In this document: in pieces, positions 21,202-31,619 of the stretch
Layout: every line of letters begins with the position of its first letter
How positions within the stretch are numbered: position 1 is the first letter of the stretch
Assembly (NCBI GenBank): GCA_034401795.1
Contig: CM067369.1
Span: 183,311,445-183,375,444 of the forward strand
Direction: 5' to 3'
Source of the DNA: Chaetoderma sp. LZ-2023a
Taxonomy: Eukaryota; Mollusca; Caudofoveata; Chaetodermatida; Chaetodermatidae
DNA: 64,000 nt
Notes under the pieces: generated by a model
The model's input: only the letters and a program-made list of their open reading frames with translations
The model's database searches: none
Told to the model about the DNA's origin: nothing
Position numbers and translations under genes: made by a program

Positions 21202-21360
21202 GATCAATACTTACCATTACATTACTTATTGAATAACAGCTCAACTGAAGCTGTGCACTAGGAATCTAGATTTTGAAAGCTCTACCGGCTCCTGGAACTG
21301 GGTACTGGTTCCCAACAACCGAGTACCCGTCAGCCAGAGACGCCATTCTTGTTTGCATAG
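21202..21360 (+). repeat. DIRS left inverted terminal repeat
   Basis: It begins GATCAATACTTACCATTACA and runs through CTGTGCACTAGGAATCTAG and CCAACAACCGAGTACCCG to TTGTTTGCATAG. The reverse complement is found at 29,234-29,366. About 19 bases (around CTGGAACTGGGTACTGGTT) are absent from the right copy. Confidence 0.85.
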
Positions 21361-21575
21361 CAACAAGAGATACAAGCTTTTTGCGTCAGGAGAAATTTTA
21401 AGTTTTCTGTGTTTTTTCTGTGCTTTGTGCCTGTTTCTTACCTCTGGATTAACTGGATTAATAATGGAAAGCGCCACTGAATCTCAGGTCGTATTCTTTC
21501 ATTTTATTTCTCTAGTTATATGGAGACTTATGTCTCTGAAATTTTGTGTTTGTATGTCCTATAGTATTTTCAGAT

Positions 21576-23094
21576 CAGGGTTGGAAATTTCCCGGGAATT
21601 TCCCAGGACAGTGGGAAATACCTGGAAATACTGGGAACTACTCAGATATCAGATGTCAAGTTTATATATTTCACCTCATGGATGTTTATGATGCTTAGGA
21701 AGACACTAGTAGGAAAGGAAAGCATTAGTAAATATCATCTAATGACATATTATGCATAAGTTGCAGACCTATGCATAAGTTGCAGACCTAGGCATAAGGA
21801 ACATCGTCTTCTAACTGCTAAAGCAAGACTACAACATATGACAAAACTGAACATCCAATGAAATACCATTATAATTTTATGAGGCATGACTGCATATTTG
21901 ACAGTAAATCACCGTCTATAGATTTGCATGGATTTCAGTAGATTTATACAATTACCTACCCAATAAATAAATGCTTTGACTACTGTCAGAACATGTAATG
22001 TAAATTTACTTCTGAGGTCTTTACCTATTGCTGTGTACTTGCTTAACCCTTTAGCACTCAAGTTGGTGAAAAATAACTTCTGCTGTAGTGTTTGATAAAT
22101 GTCCATTTGCAGACCAAGAGAAGACTATTTTTGAAAATTTACCACTGAATTGATAACTGAGCCAGTCATTCCAGTAGTCAATTTTCAAAACTAGCCCCTG
22201 GATCTGAAAGTAGGTATTTTCTATGAGATAATCGAAATTTGCTTGAACAAATATGAGTGTTAAAGGGTTAAATAACTACTGTAATTCACTCTCTGGGATG
22301 TCATTATATCTAAGTTAGTGCTATGATGTCTGAATACATTTCATTCTGAAGGTGAAGAAATGTTACAATAACAATTGTAATTGCTATTTAAACCTGAAAT
22401 CTATAGAATATGTCGAAAATAATGTGAAAATCTGTGTTTGTAATCAGTCATATTGTAGCCTGTAATAGTATAAATACCAAATAGAACATAATATTAGTAT
22501 ATAATGGTATATAACAGAGTGAAATGTGTTGTCACCTCAATCAGTTAATCCCCAATTTGACACCTCACTGGCTTTCCATTATGGGACAATATCACACCTG
22601 TGTATGAGCTGAGTGTGGCAGACAGCCTAGCTCAAAGCATTGATTTACATAGAAATCTGAGACTAACTAAATAAACAATTTGTAGATATATGTATTATAT
22701 AGTGTACCAGCAGTTTGGTAATTTAAGCGTAAATCCCTATTTTAAATCAAGATTCTGATAGGCTATAAATTCAAGGCAATATAATGGATTTGTATTGTAT
22801 GGCACAATATGTACAACATGCTAATGCATTGTATATCAGTTTCATGCTGAAAATGCTTTCTAAAAATTCCACCAACATTGTTTGTGCAATAAATAGATAT
22901 GATATGATGTGCCTATATTGCCTATTTGATCTCATGTCAACCTGTATTAGATATAGGTCTCTATATTATAATTTAAAACTTCTGATGAGTATTGGAGTAT
23001 TTCCCAGTATTTCCCGCTATTTCCCGCTTTTTGGAGTATTTCCCGGGCGGTATTTACTGGTATTTCCTGCACCGGGAAATTGCTGCCAACCCTG
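21576..23094. mobile_element. CAGGGTTGG-ended hAT-like element inside the DIRS
   Basis: CAGGGTTGGAAATTTCCCGG at the left and GGGAAATTGCTGCCAACCCTG at the right are inverted, and GTATTTCCCAG/GGGAAATACC phrases repeat inside both ends. Flanking ATTTTCAGA and ATTTTCTGA resemble an imperfect 8-9-bp duplication. The 1.5-kb interior has no transposase frame. Confidence 0.65.
22047..22267. mobile_element. MITE family A, best full copy, piggyBac-type TTAA insertion
   Basis: TTAA at 22,043-22,046 and 22,268-22,271 flank a 221-bp element with ends CCCTTTAGCACTCA and TGAGTGTTAAAGGG. The core AAATGTCCATTTGCAGACC, CACTGAATTGATAACTG, CAGTCATTCCAGTAGTC is the family-A foldback. TTAA duplication with CCC-starting termini is the piggyBac superfamily pattern. 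It lies inside the CAGGGTTGG element, which lies inside the DIRS. Confidence 0.8.
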
Positions 23095-23766
23095 CATTTT
23101 CTGAACCCAGGAACTGGGATGTGTGGTTACAACGAAATATGCCAGATAAGATCTCTTAAATCCCAACGGCTATCGGGCAGTAATATGAAATGTTGGCGTT
23201 TGTCTACGGTTTTTTAACGCTAAAATCGGCTTACGTCGTTCAACCGTGTGGTCCAAGCAGGTGACGTCACACCCTTTTACTGCTCGGATTATTTAGTGAA
23301 GGAAATGTTTCATTAATTCGTGCATCTTATTCTTGGTAGCTGCATGCGCTTTTGTACCAGAAACTTTTCAATTATGTCAGGTTTTGCGTGTAATCACAAT
23401 CTGTTTGCATTGATCGTTGATCTCAAAATTCATGATTAAGATGTGTGTTCTGTGGCTTTACTGTGTTCTACAGCAGGAATGTTAATTCATTTTGTTGTTC
23501 CTTCTCGTATCGTTTGGTGTTCGTTTGTGTAGTATAAATTTGGAATTAATTCTTAAATATACCATGAATGTATCCGATACGGTTCCTGGTTCCGTTTTAT
23601 ACATTCTTCAGGATCATTTTATGGGTGTATTATTGACCCGCTTGTCGCTAGCTTACGTTGCGGATGTCGGGTGCTGGAGGGTTAATCTTATAATTTATTT
23701 TCAAAATATTTGAAAATTATTTGTCTGCCTTGCAATCCTGTTTCGTTCCACTTGCTTATTTAGGCT

Positions 23767-26155
23767 TTGTGCCCTTTCAGGCCAAGCCTACTCCATGGAA
23801 CATCATGCCCGGAGTGCCACAATGCCCACAAGTTCGTGAAACTAGCTTTTAAGGACCATGTTCGTTACCGATGTGCAAGGTGTAATGTTGACGATCGTTG
23901 TAATGTCTGTGTGGTGTGGCCCGTCGAATTGGTGGTCGAGTTCCTTGCCCAGAAGGACATGGCAGGTTTTGACACGGGGTCAGGCGGACCAAAAAGAAAT
24001 CGAGGTGTCCATTTTGGACCCTGGGGGCGCTCCTCGTCAGCAGTTGGAGGGTTCAGAGATGGCACCCTCGGCGTGGTTTGGGCCCGCTATGCAAGGCTTC
24101 TTGCATAGCATCCTACCCATGCTGGTGTCGTCTTTGATAGCGCAACCTCTCTGTCTCCGGTATGGAGGGGGGGGGGGCATCTTGTATGGCTCCCTGCCAG
24201 TCCCCTCGGGGTCTGGCCTGGCGGGTACTGCTTCTCTGAGGCCACCTCTGGGTGGTCCACTACGGTAGCCGATCCATTGGGTATGTGAGCCATCTTGGCC
24301 GTCCGCCAAGACGGCTCCAGTGTCTCTTCATCCAGTGACGACTCTTCGGGGTCTGAGGATGCGGAGGCCGAAGAGGAGAGGTTGCTGCGGCCTGAGATAG
24401 AGGTGGAGCATATGGAGGTCAATTCCGTCCTGGACGGAACCGCCCTCCATTTGTCTGGTTTGGCGCAAGCCATGGCAGCCGCTCCGCCCGTAGTTGAGGC
24501 CACACCGGTACCGGGCACCCATCCAGTGCTGGTTTGTTTGCCACCAACTGACACGGTGATGGGTGTTGCTGGCCAGACATGGTATACACCTATCTCACTG
24601 GTCCAGCGGCTACACATGGGGTACCATTGGCGCCCGTGTATGGCCACGGTTCCATAACCTCTACGGGTCCGCACAGCTTTCCGTGCGGGCCTACTCCATG
24701 GAACAATGTGTTTCATGGGGTGGCGGCGGAACCGCACGGTACCAGTGTTGTTGGCTATCCAGCAGTGGCTCCTTGCCGGGAGGCCGCTGCTAGTAGACTG
24801 TGAACGCATCAACGGGTGATGTGTTTACGGGGAAGGGGGCGGGTGTGTCTTCCTCAGAAGTGGACTGGTCCAATGCTCTGGCTTGGCTAGCCAGGGTGTA
24901 CCCGTCCGTGGTCTCGGCCACAGCTGAGGAAGACATGCGTCGTCCGTCGGTGCATCCTTTCGGACGGGGGTCTTGCATTGGACTGGATCCATTGGACTTA
25001 ATCTCAAGTTCAAGGAGTTGCTAGAGGCTATTTATACCAAGCAACTCATGACTAAGAGTCAGCTCCCTGCGGCCACTAGGGAGATGCGGGTAAGGTGCCG
25101 TATCCCCAGGGGGGAGTAAGAGCGTTATGGTGTGGTCCCAACGGTCACTGAGGATGACTGTTGGGTTCTTGGCATCCAGAGTGCAGGAGCAGGTGGCGCC
25201 CCCCGCTCAGTGACTTGTGGACAAGAGCCAGCCACGCAGCGAGGAAGTCCTGTCCCTCTGCGATGAGGGGTTGAGGGCAGCTATGAATGCTGTCAATCAT
25301 TCCCATCGCTTGCTTCAGTCGGTGTGGGCTGAAGCTGGGGCAGGCCACCATGTGCCACCTGCTGCGCTTTCGACCGTTAACGATGGCCTTGTGCTGTCGA
25401 TGGACACACTGGTCAGGGTACATGTGCGTGTGACCAAGTCTAGGAGGCAGATGGTCCTTGACCATATGCGTCCGGCTTCGGCTGTCAGGGAGCATTTGCT
25501 TGGAACACCACTGAACGGCCTTAACATCTTCGGTGGCCAAGCGCGGGCCATCCTAGAAGACATGGCCAACATTGGGCAAAGTCGGTTAGTGGTGAACTTA
25601 TAGCCGGAGCTAGTGCATCAGGCGCATGCACTAGGGGCTGTAGCGAAACCCCTAGCTGCTCAGCTTTCCTTTAAGAAGCAGAAGAAGTGTAAGAGCAAGG
25701 CGAAAGCCAAGGCAGCTCCTGCTCTTGCTGGGCCTTCTCAGCCGCCTGCGGCTAAGAGGGCGAGGAAAGTTGTGGAGGCCCCTGCCCACCCTAGTGGTGG
25801 CCCTGATCACCCAAGAGGTGGTACGGTCAAGGGGAAGTCCTACAAGGGCGGAAAGAAGGGAGCAGATCGTATCGTATCATATGATAGCTCCCTTCATATC
25901 CGTCTGGACCGCACCTGTGTGACAGGAACGGCGGTACCAGATAGACCAGTCAAGCCAAGACCAAAATGGTTCTCTCTCTCGTTAAGAGGGGTGGGGGTGG
26001 GGAGAGAGCTGATCGCAAGCCAGACACCCGCATTAGGCGTCAATGCGCCTATAGTGAGTGGAAGGCTCATGCGTTTCGTCGATGCTTGGCGAGATCTGAC
26101 GTCAGACAGTCTGGTCCTGGGATGGATATCCCAGGGGTACATGCCAGAGTAGTGG
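23767..26155 (+). pseudogene. DIRS gag-like region, multiply frameshifted
   Basis: The 5' part encodes CPECHNAHKF, DHVRYRCARC and CNVC, a Cys/His cluster of the kind that opens DIRS gag-like proteins. Downstream come an acidic Ser/Asp/Glu stretch (SSSSDDSSGSEDAEAEEE, about 24,310), an SSSEVDWSNALAWLARVYPS segment (about 24,860), a helical segment around 25,220-25,600, and a Lys/Ala/Pro-rich tail (KKQKKCKSKAKAKAAP, about 25,670) suitable for nucleic-acid binding. These pieces lie in different frames with stops between them. A G homopolymer at 24,168-24,177 may be one slippage site. The region is noticeably richer in GC than its surroundings. Confidence 0.7.
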
Positions 26156-26179
26156 CATTTCCCACCACAAAATCTGTCT

Positions 26180-27600
26180 TTGGCTCCTGTCTGGACTCCC
26201 ATACCAAGGGAGCCAGACAAGTAAGAAGCCATTCAAAACGAAGTGTCAGGTTTGCTTATGAAGGGAGCAATAAAACCAGCAAACCAGAACACTCCGAGCT
26301 TCTATTCAAACATATTCCTTGTCCCCAAGAGCACAGGGGTGTGGAGACCTGTACTCAATCTCAGGCCATTGACTTGGTTTATCTATACGCCTCGATTCCA
26401 GATGGAAACTCCGAGGTCGGTAATGGCAGGGTTGAGGAAAGGAATGTGGTGTGTGTCAATCGATCTGAAAGATGCATATTTGCACATTCCAATGAACAGG
26501 GGTTGTCGAAGGTTTCTGATATTCACGTTTCAGAACCGTATTTGGGAGTTTGTAGTCCTCCCATTCGGCCTGTTGACAGCCCCAAGGGTTTTCACCAGAT
26601 TGGTCCTAGTGGTGACAGCATTTCTCAGAAGAGAGAATGTGGTGCTTCACACCTACATAGACGATTGGCTTATCAAGGTGGACACAGGTTAGAAGTGGAT
26701 ACTACTCTGACTGCAATTACTTTCAGATCTAGGCTGGATAGTCAACAAGGAGAAATCCGAGTTGACGCCCACTCCGCACTTCGTTTATTTGGGGATGCGA
26801 TTCAATCTTGAGGAAGGCAGGGTTTACCCGTCCGAGCCCAGAGTGGTGTCTCTGTTAGCCATCCTCAAGAGGTTTCGATTGGGAAACCACATTCAGGCGA
26901 GGGGGTTTCTTCAGATGCTGGGCATGATGGTCTCCATGGAGCAGGTAGTCCCATATGCTGCTCTAATGCGAAGACCTATCCAGTTTTATCTGATGTCTTT
27001 GTGGAAACGGAGAACGGGAGCCATGTGTAAGGTGGTACCCGTTTTGGAGTCAAAAATGTTGCATCTTGTATGGTGGAAGGAGTGTCAGAATCTCCTAGTA
27101 GGAGTTTCGTTTCACCAACCCCACCCCCAGCTGTCCACACAGATGCATCGCTGGAGGGGTGGGGGGGCCTGCCTGGGAGAACACCAGGTTTCGGGCACAT
27201 GGACTCTCTAAGAGAGTCAGCTGCATATCAATCTGTTGGAAATGATGGCAGTGGAACTGGCACTGGAAAAGTTTCTTCCAGTGGTCAGGGGCAAGATGAT
27301 ATTGATACGGTCGGACAATTAGACAGTGGTATCATACATAAATCGCAAAGGAGGGACCAAGGCACGCACACTGTATGAAGGTGTGGCACTTGATTCAATG
27401 GTGCAGGAGTTACTCAGTTGTTTTGAAAGCAGCTCACATTCCTGGGCAATTGAACATTCTAGTGGTTGCTTTGTCTCGCAGACAGAGAATTCTGCCAACA
27501 GAATGGTCTCTCAATCCTCCAGTTCTACGAAGGATCTTCGAGCATTGGGGCAAACCGAACGTGGACTTGTTCGCCACAAAGGAAAATGCTCAAATCATGA
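26180..27600 (+). pseudogene. DIRS reverse transcriptase and RNase H, broken
   Basis: The RT carries FLVPKSTGVWRPVLNLRPL, VSIDLKDAYLHIPM, VLPFGLLTAPRVFTR and the catalytic YIDDWL (about 26,657). A TAG follows at 26,690-26,692, and later parts (FVYLGMRFN, RGFLQMLGMM) lie in another frame. RNase H remnants are VHTDASLEGWGG (about 27,130), then AAHIPGQLN with VVALSR where family members have an Asp before LSR, and KPNVDLFAT. DLFAT, AYAYPS and LLIAPYWPSRAW to about 27,780 resemble the domain that follows RNase H in DIRS proteins, possibly the methyltransferase-like region; that identification is uncertain. Confidence 0.8.
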
Positions 27601-27829
27601 CTTATGTCTCGCAGATTCCAGAATCCAAATGCCGTCAATACAGACGCTCTGGTGATAGGCTGGAGAGGGATGCACGTGTATGCGTACCCATCCACCATCC
27701 TTCTACCGAAGGTCTTGGTGAAGATCGGGGAGGAGCCGTGCCGGGTCCTGCTAATAGCGCCATATTGGCCCAGCAGGGCATGGTTCACTGGATCTGCTGG
27801 TGGACAATCCAGTGCAGCTGCCCAAGATT

Positions 27830-28602
27830 CTGACCATAATCTCCCAGGCCAAGGTCCGCTTCTTACATGATCGGTCCGAGATGTTCAATTTGACTGCGTG
27901 GATGTTATCAAACAACGTTCCATGTCGGAAGGCTTTTCTCAACAGGCTGCGAGTTTCATCGCAGCTGCGAGGAGGTCAACCTTCAAGTCATATAACAAAT
28001 TTGCAGAGTGGTGTGAAGGATAGGATATTGATCCCTTTCAATCCACCATTCAGCAAATAGCAGACTTTCTCTGTGAGCTGTCCTTTACAGGACTAGCTCC
28101 TGTCACGATTGCTGGATACAAGTCAGCTTTGGCATCAGTTATTCCTTGTCTAGGCAACAGGGATAGTCCAGAGGTGGCCCAGTTAAATGTGATGGTGAAG
28201 GGAATGAGCAATCTCCGACCGAGACAACCGGTAGTTATTCCAGCCTGGAGTCTATCTTTGTTGCTTAATGTGCTAGCCAAGCACTCTTTCGGACCTTTGG
28301 GTTTGACTAGTCTAAAGCATCTGACTCTTAAGGTGGTTTTTCTATTGGCAGCTTCCTCAGCAAGAAGGTGCCCTGAGATCCATGGGCTTTCAGCAGAGAG
28401 GGACCGATTTATTGTCTCTGGAGAGGGTCTGCGATTGCTGCAAAGAGCAGAATTTATGTCAAAGAATCGATCTTTGAAATATCCCGGCAAACCGATCATT
28501 ATGGCCGTTGCACAATGGCACTGTGAGTCCTCTTTCACGGATTACTATATGAGGGACATGTCAGACTCCATCAATCTACTCGCTTTAGCTGTTTTGAAAT
28601 GA
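27830..28602 (+). pseudogene. DIRS tyrosine recombinase, broken
   Basis: An N-terminal part (about 27,830-28,060) is followed by frameshifts, then a 157-codon frame from 28,129. There, PAWSLSLLLNVLAKHSFGP leads into LKVVFLLAASSARRCPEIHG, where Arg in SARRCPEI is the first catalytic Arg of the tyrosine-recombinase family. It ends at TGA 28,600-28,602 without the expected HxxR box and Tyr in the same frame. In DIRS elements this enzyme integrates the circular cDNA. Confidence 0.75.
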
Positions 28603-29083
28603 TAGTCTAGTCTGCTCATCTGCTTTTGGTAACTTTGAAAAGCAAAAGTAGTTGGAACAGACATGGTCAGGTGAGAGGAATTCAACCATATGTGATACGT
28701 TTGGCCGAAAGTGTGTTGGTTGGAATCCAATAATCATGAGGTAATTCAAGTTTTACTGTTTTTTGTATTATGTTTATATATCATGATCATTCATCTCATA
28801 TATTCATGCTCATTCCCAGGCTTATGTGTGTCAAGAGCTGTTACGTGTTAACCCTCTTGGCACACTTGTGTTTCAGGAGAGATGCATGTTTGTTAGTTCT
28901 CCTCCCCCTTTTAGGAGAAAGGGGGTGGGGGTGAGCAGCGATATGAATGTGATTTGGTCCCAAACATGTCGGTCCTTCTTGGTCTCTCCGTGACAAGTTT
29001 AAGTCTAAGTTCTTTCTCTAGGGCAAAAGAGGCTTTATATGGTTTGCCTCTTCCCACCAGGTTACTGACTAAATCAGGTGTTA

Positions 29084-29180
29084 TCAATAAGTAATGTAAT
29101 GGTAAGTATTGATCGAAGGAGAATGAAGGAAATTTCAATTTTCCTTTCTCCGATATCTAACAATACTTACCAGTACATTA
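29084..29180 (+). repeat. DIRS internal complementary region
   Basis: AATAAGTAATGTAATGGTAAG then TATTGATCGAAGGAG is complementary to the left outer end, and immediately afterwards TCCGATATCTAACAATACTT is complementary to the right outer end. This back-to-back arrangement mimics the joined termini of a circular intermediate. Confidence 0.85.
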
Positions 29181-29233
29181 CGGACCCTGTCTCCCAGCCC
29201 CATGGAGGCAAGCCATGTTTTTTTGTTTGGTAG

Positions 29234-29412
29234 GTATGCAAACAATATGGCATCTGGCTGGCAGGTACCCGGTTGTTGGGAGCCGGTAGAGCTTTCTAAA
29301 TCTAGATTCCTAGTGCACAGCTTCAGTTGAGCTGTTATTCAATAAGTAATGTAATGGTAAGTATTGTTAGATCTCGGAGAAATGGAAATTGAAATTGCCT
29401 TTATTCCTCTGA
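29234..29412 (-). repeat. DIRS right inverted terminal repeat and outer edge
   Basis: GTATGCAAACAATATGGC to GGTAAGTATTG (29,366) is the inverted copy of the left terminus. Similarity to the internal complementary region continues through AGATCTCGGAGAAATGG to about 29,412, which I take as the outer edge. Confidence 0.8.
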
Positions 29413-29432
29413 TGAATCAGTTTCAGCCGAGT

Positions 29433-29549
29433 GCTGCCACCTATCCAAAACATTAAAAAAAACCTCCAATCTCTGAATTGTTGTTCCAATTGAGATAACA
29501 AATATGTTTCCGAATTTGGAAACTTAGTGTATGAATTCAACAACATTGC
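29433..29549 (+). repeat. Direct repeat flanking the DIRS element, right copy
   Basis: GCTGCCACCTATCCAAAACA to CAACAACATTGCC matches the left copy at 21,031-21,146 in the same orientation. GAATTCAGAAA/CTGAATTCGGAAAC phrases up to 29,640 resemble the 131-bp repeats at 20.4 kb. Confidence 0.75.
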
Positions 29550-30023
29550 CAAATTCAGAAATGGGATGTATCTGAATTCGGAAACATTTCTGAATTCTGC
29601 GATTTCCCAAACTGAATTCAAAAGTTCTTTGATATATATCTGTATCTGTATATGTACTAATACTGGGAAAATCCTAATTGGTGCGTAGGTGCGGGCCTCG
29701 TAAACATGGCTGGGTTTCACAGTCTGCAAGATTAAAATTGTCATAGATCCATTTAAAAACTGTATGTACACTATTTACATCGTCTCGTTCGGTCTTAGAG
29801 TATCATCTCACGGATGTAGGTCTTAAATTATCTTAAATATAGACTTATCTGCCGATAATTGAAATCGCTTAAGAGCATGATTTTGTCGATAAAGAGGCTA
29901 CTCCAGGATAAGTGCACTGTATTGGAAGAATTCAAATGATCTTACTTCTAGTTTGCTCTTGAGTAATTCAACTGTTGTTGCTTCGACTATTGCTGGCAGT
30001 GAATTCCACTGTGGTACCACTCT

Positions 30024-30458
30024 CAGGGACAGATCTGGCTTTTGCAATGTTCTAGTCAATAGATTAGCCAAATACTATATTTGTTAGTAAAATAGTAAAT
30101 ATTTTAGCCACATCTTTACTTCAATGTCACTTATATTTTACAGTCCAGATACAATAGGGTCTTAAGATAGATAAGAAGTGTCTTGAATATTTTGAAACTA
30201 ATATGATTGAAAGCTGTTGTTTACTTGCTGCTTTAGGCAGCAACATCTTTCAGTCATATTAGTTTCAAAATATTCAACAATGTCAATAGGAATTTCGCTT
30301 TGAAATTGTAATGCTGGAATTAGTTAGGATATAGCCAATCAAGAAAATTAATTTAATTTTAATCATTAGCCAATGATTTAGCCAGTTTTGCTTTTCATTA
30401 GCCATGTTTCAGTTTTACTAGCATTTGGCTAATTGGCTAGTGGGTAGAGCGGTCCCTG
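30024..30458. mobile_element. CAGGGAC-ended element inserted in LINE copy 3
   Basis: CAGGGACAG at the left and GGTCCCTG at the right are inverted. ACTCT from the LINE sequence occurs on both sides, so the insertion is precise although the duplication is imperfect. TTGGCTAATTGGCTAGTGGG-type phrases fill the right half. Confidence 0.6.
30182..30280. mobile_element. MITE family B copy inside the CAGGGAC element
   Basis: TTGAATATTTTGAAACTAAT and ATTAGTTTCAAAATATTCAA pair, with GCTGTTG and GCAGCAACATC forming the inner stem. This is the innermost element of a three-level nest. Confidence 0.8.
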
Positions 30459-30935
30459 AGACTCTGTTAGCGAAAAAGTGCTTGAGAATATCTTTGTTGC
30501 TGTGCTTTATGTTGAGCTTGAACCTTTGCCCTCTGGTCTGTGTAATACTGGATGGTAAATGTTCTCTTGATTAGTCCTATTGTGCTGTTCGCCTTGGATA
30601 CGACATTCCCTATATGTATATCAAAAGAAAGGTTTCTGTCAATATGCACTCCCAAGTCTTTTTCTACCTCTGACGTTGATACAGGATGCATATCAGGCAT
30701 ATCTGTCATATAGTACTTGGTTTGAGGGTTGTTTCTGCCGAATTGTATGACATGCATTTTATCTGTGTTGAAAGATAGTTGCCATATCTGTGACCACTTA
30801 CATACTTTGTCTATGTTGTCATAAATCTTACTGGTAGCTGGGTTGCCATATATCTTTGTGTTGTCTGCAAATATTTTTCAGTGGCAGGTTAGTCCGTCAG
30901 GTAGGTCATTTATATATAGTTCATTATCGGAAACC

Positions 30936-31207
30936 TCCATACTCGATAAAGGAAAGGAGGAGAAGGCTTCCGGCTTCGGGAAGGTTAAGAGAGTTGCCCT
31001 TATTTCCTTCCCAAACCCACATAAGCCTTGGGTCAGGGCACACAGATTCTTCAGTACAGACCCAAGTTGTGGTGCCAGCGTGTCTAGTCATTATCAAGAG
31101 CTTCACACATTAGGTGGTTTTTTTCAAAGCAGCAAAGTTCCAACACAAAATCTTCATTTTTCTGTTTATGCTCAGTGTTGAGAGATTTTTAGAGCTCAAT
31201 TCTAAAA
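30936..31207. other. Unassigned sequence
   Basis: A 112-codon frame (30,843-31,181) crosses the LINE boundary and has no recognised motif, so I do not call it a gene. Confidence 0.3.
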
Positions 31208-31218
31208 GAAGTTTCCAT

Positions 31219-31386
31219 TTCCGGTTTGGCCATCACTGCCGGTTTGCATATTTGCGGTCAAAACTCTGTTTTCCACTTCCGGTGTGCATACTTCCGGTCT
31301 TAGCTTCACTTCCGGTATTCCTGAGCACTAGGGGTTAGTAGACTGTTCAGTTTCCGGTTTCCGCTTCCGGTTTGCACGTATAAAAG
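31219..31386 (+). promoter_or_regulatory. TTCCGG cluster followed by TATAAAAG
   Basis: TTCCGG occurs at about 31,219, 31,277, 31,292, 31,311, 31,352 and 31,365, four of them in CTTCCGG context, and GTATAAAAGCG follows at 31,378-31,388. ETS/GABP-type factors bind CTTCCGG. The downstream host exon (33,738) encodes a mitochondrial protein, a class often driven by such sites, but a recombinase remnant lies between, so the target is unknown. Confidence 0.4.
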
Positions 31387-31619
31387 CGTTGGCTAAAATT
31401 TTTTGGAGATTGGGGATGCAATAATGGTTTCTTGCCCTATTATTCTGTTTCCATATCCCAGGGTTAGATTTTCTTCTATCCTTTTGGTTCTCTGCTATTA
31501 TCAGCTATCACTATTAGGGGATATAGGTTTCCCTTGGGGTTTTTCCCCTTCCATGCCTTTTAAATGCTGATGTCAAAGATTTAAAATGATTTTATTAGAG
31601 GCCTGGGTATCGTTCGCCC

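Larger units (their letters stand above)
21195..29412 (+). mobile_element. DIRS-type tyrosine-recombinase retrotransposon, decayed
   Basis: Plus-strand order is left inverted terminal repeat, gag-like region, RT/RNase H, tyrosine recombinase, internal complementary region and right inverted terminal repeat. Inverted termini combined with an internal segment complementary to both outer ends is the defining DIRS architecture; it allows replication through a circle without an integrase. About 1.5 kb of the 8.2-kb span is a later insertion in the left part. Several stops and frameshifts break every domain. Edges are approximate because DIRS elements leave no target duplication. Identity of termini and domains is read by eye. 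Confidence 0.85.
29940..30935 (-). pseudogene. LINE copy 3: internally deleted ORF2 3' fragment
   Basis: The minus strand gives HVIQFGRNNPQTKYYMTD, VEKDLGVHIDRNLSFDIHI and STIGLIKRTFT (30,757-30,560), close to the C-terminal region of ORF2 in copies 1 and 2. The part encoding the LVRPILEYC segment is deleted. A 3' piece (29,940-30,023) is separated by an inserted 435-bp element. The fragment ends near 30,918 at the TATATATA site that Tc1 occupies in copy 2. Confidence 0.8.
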
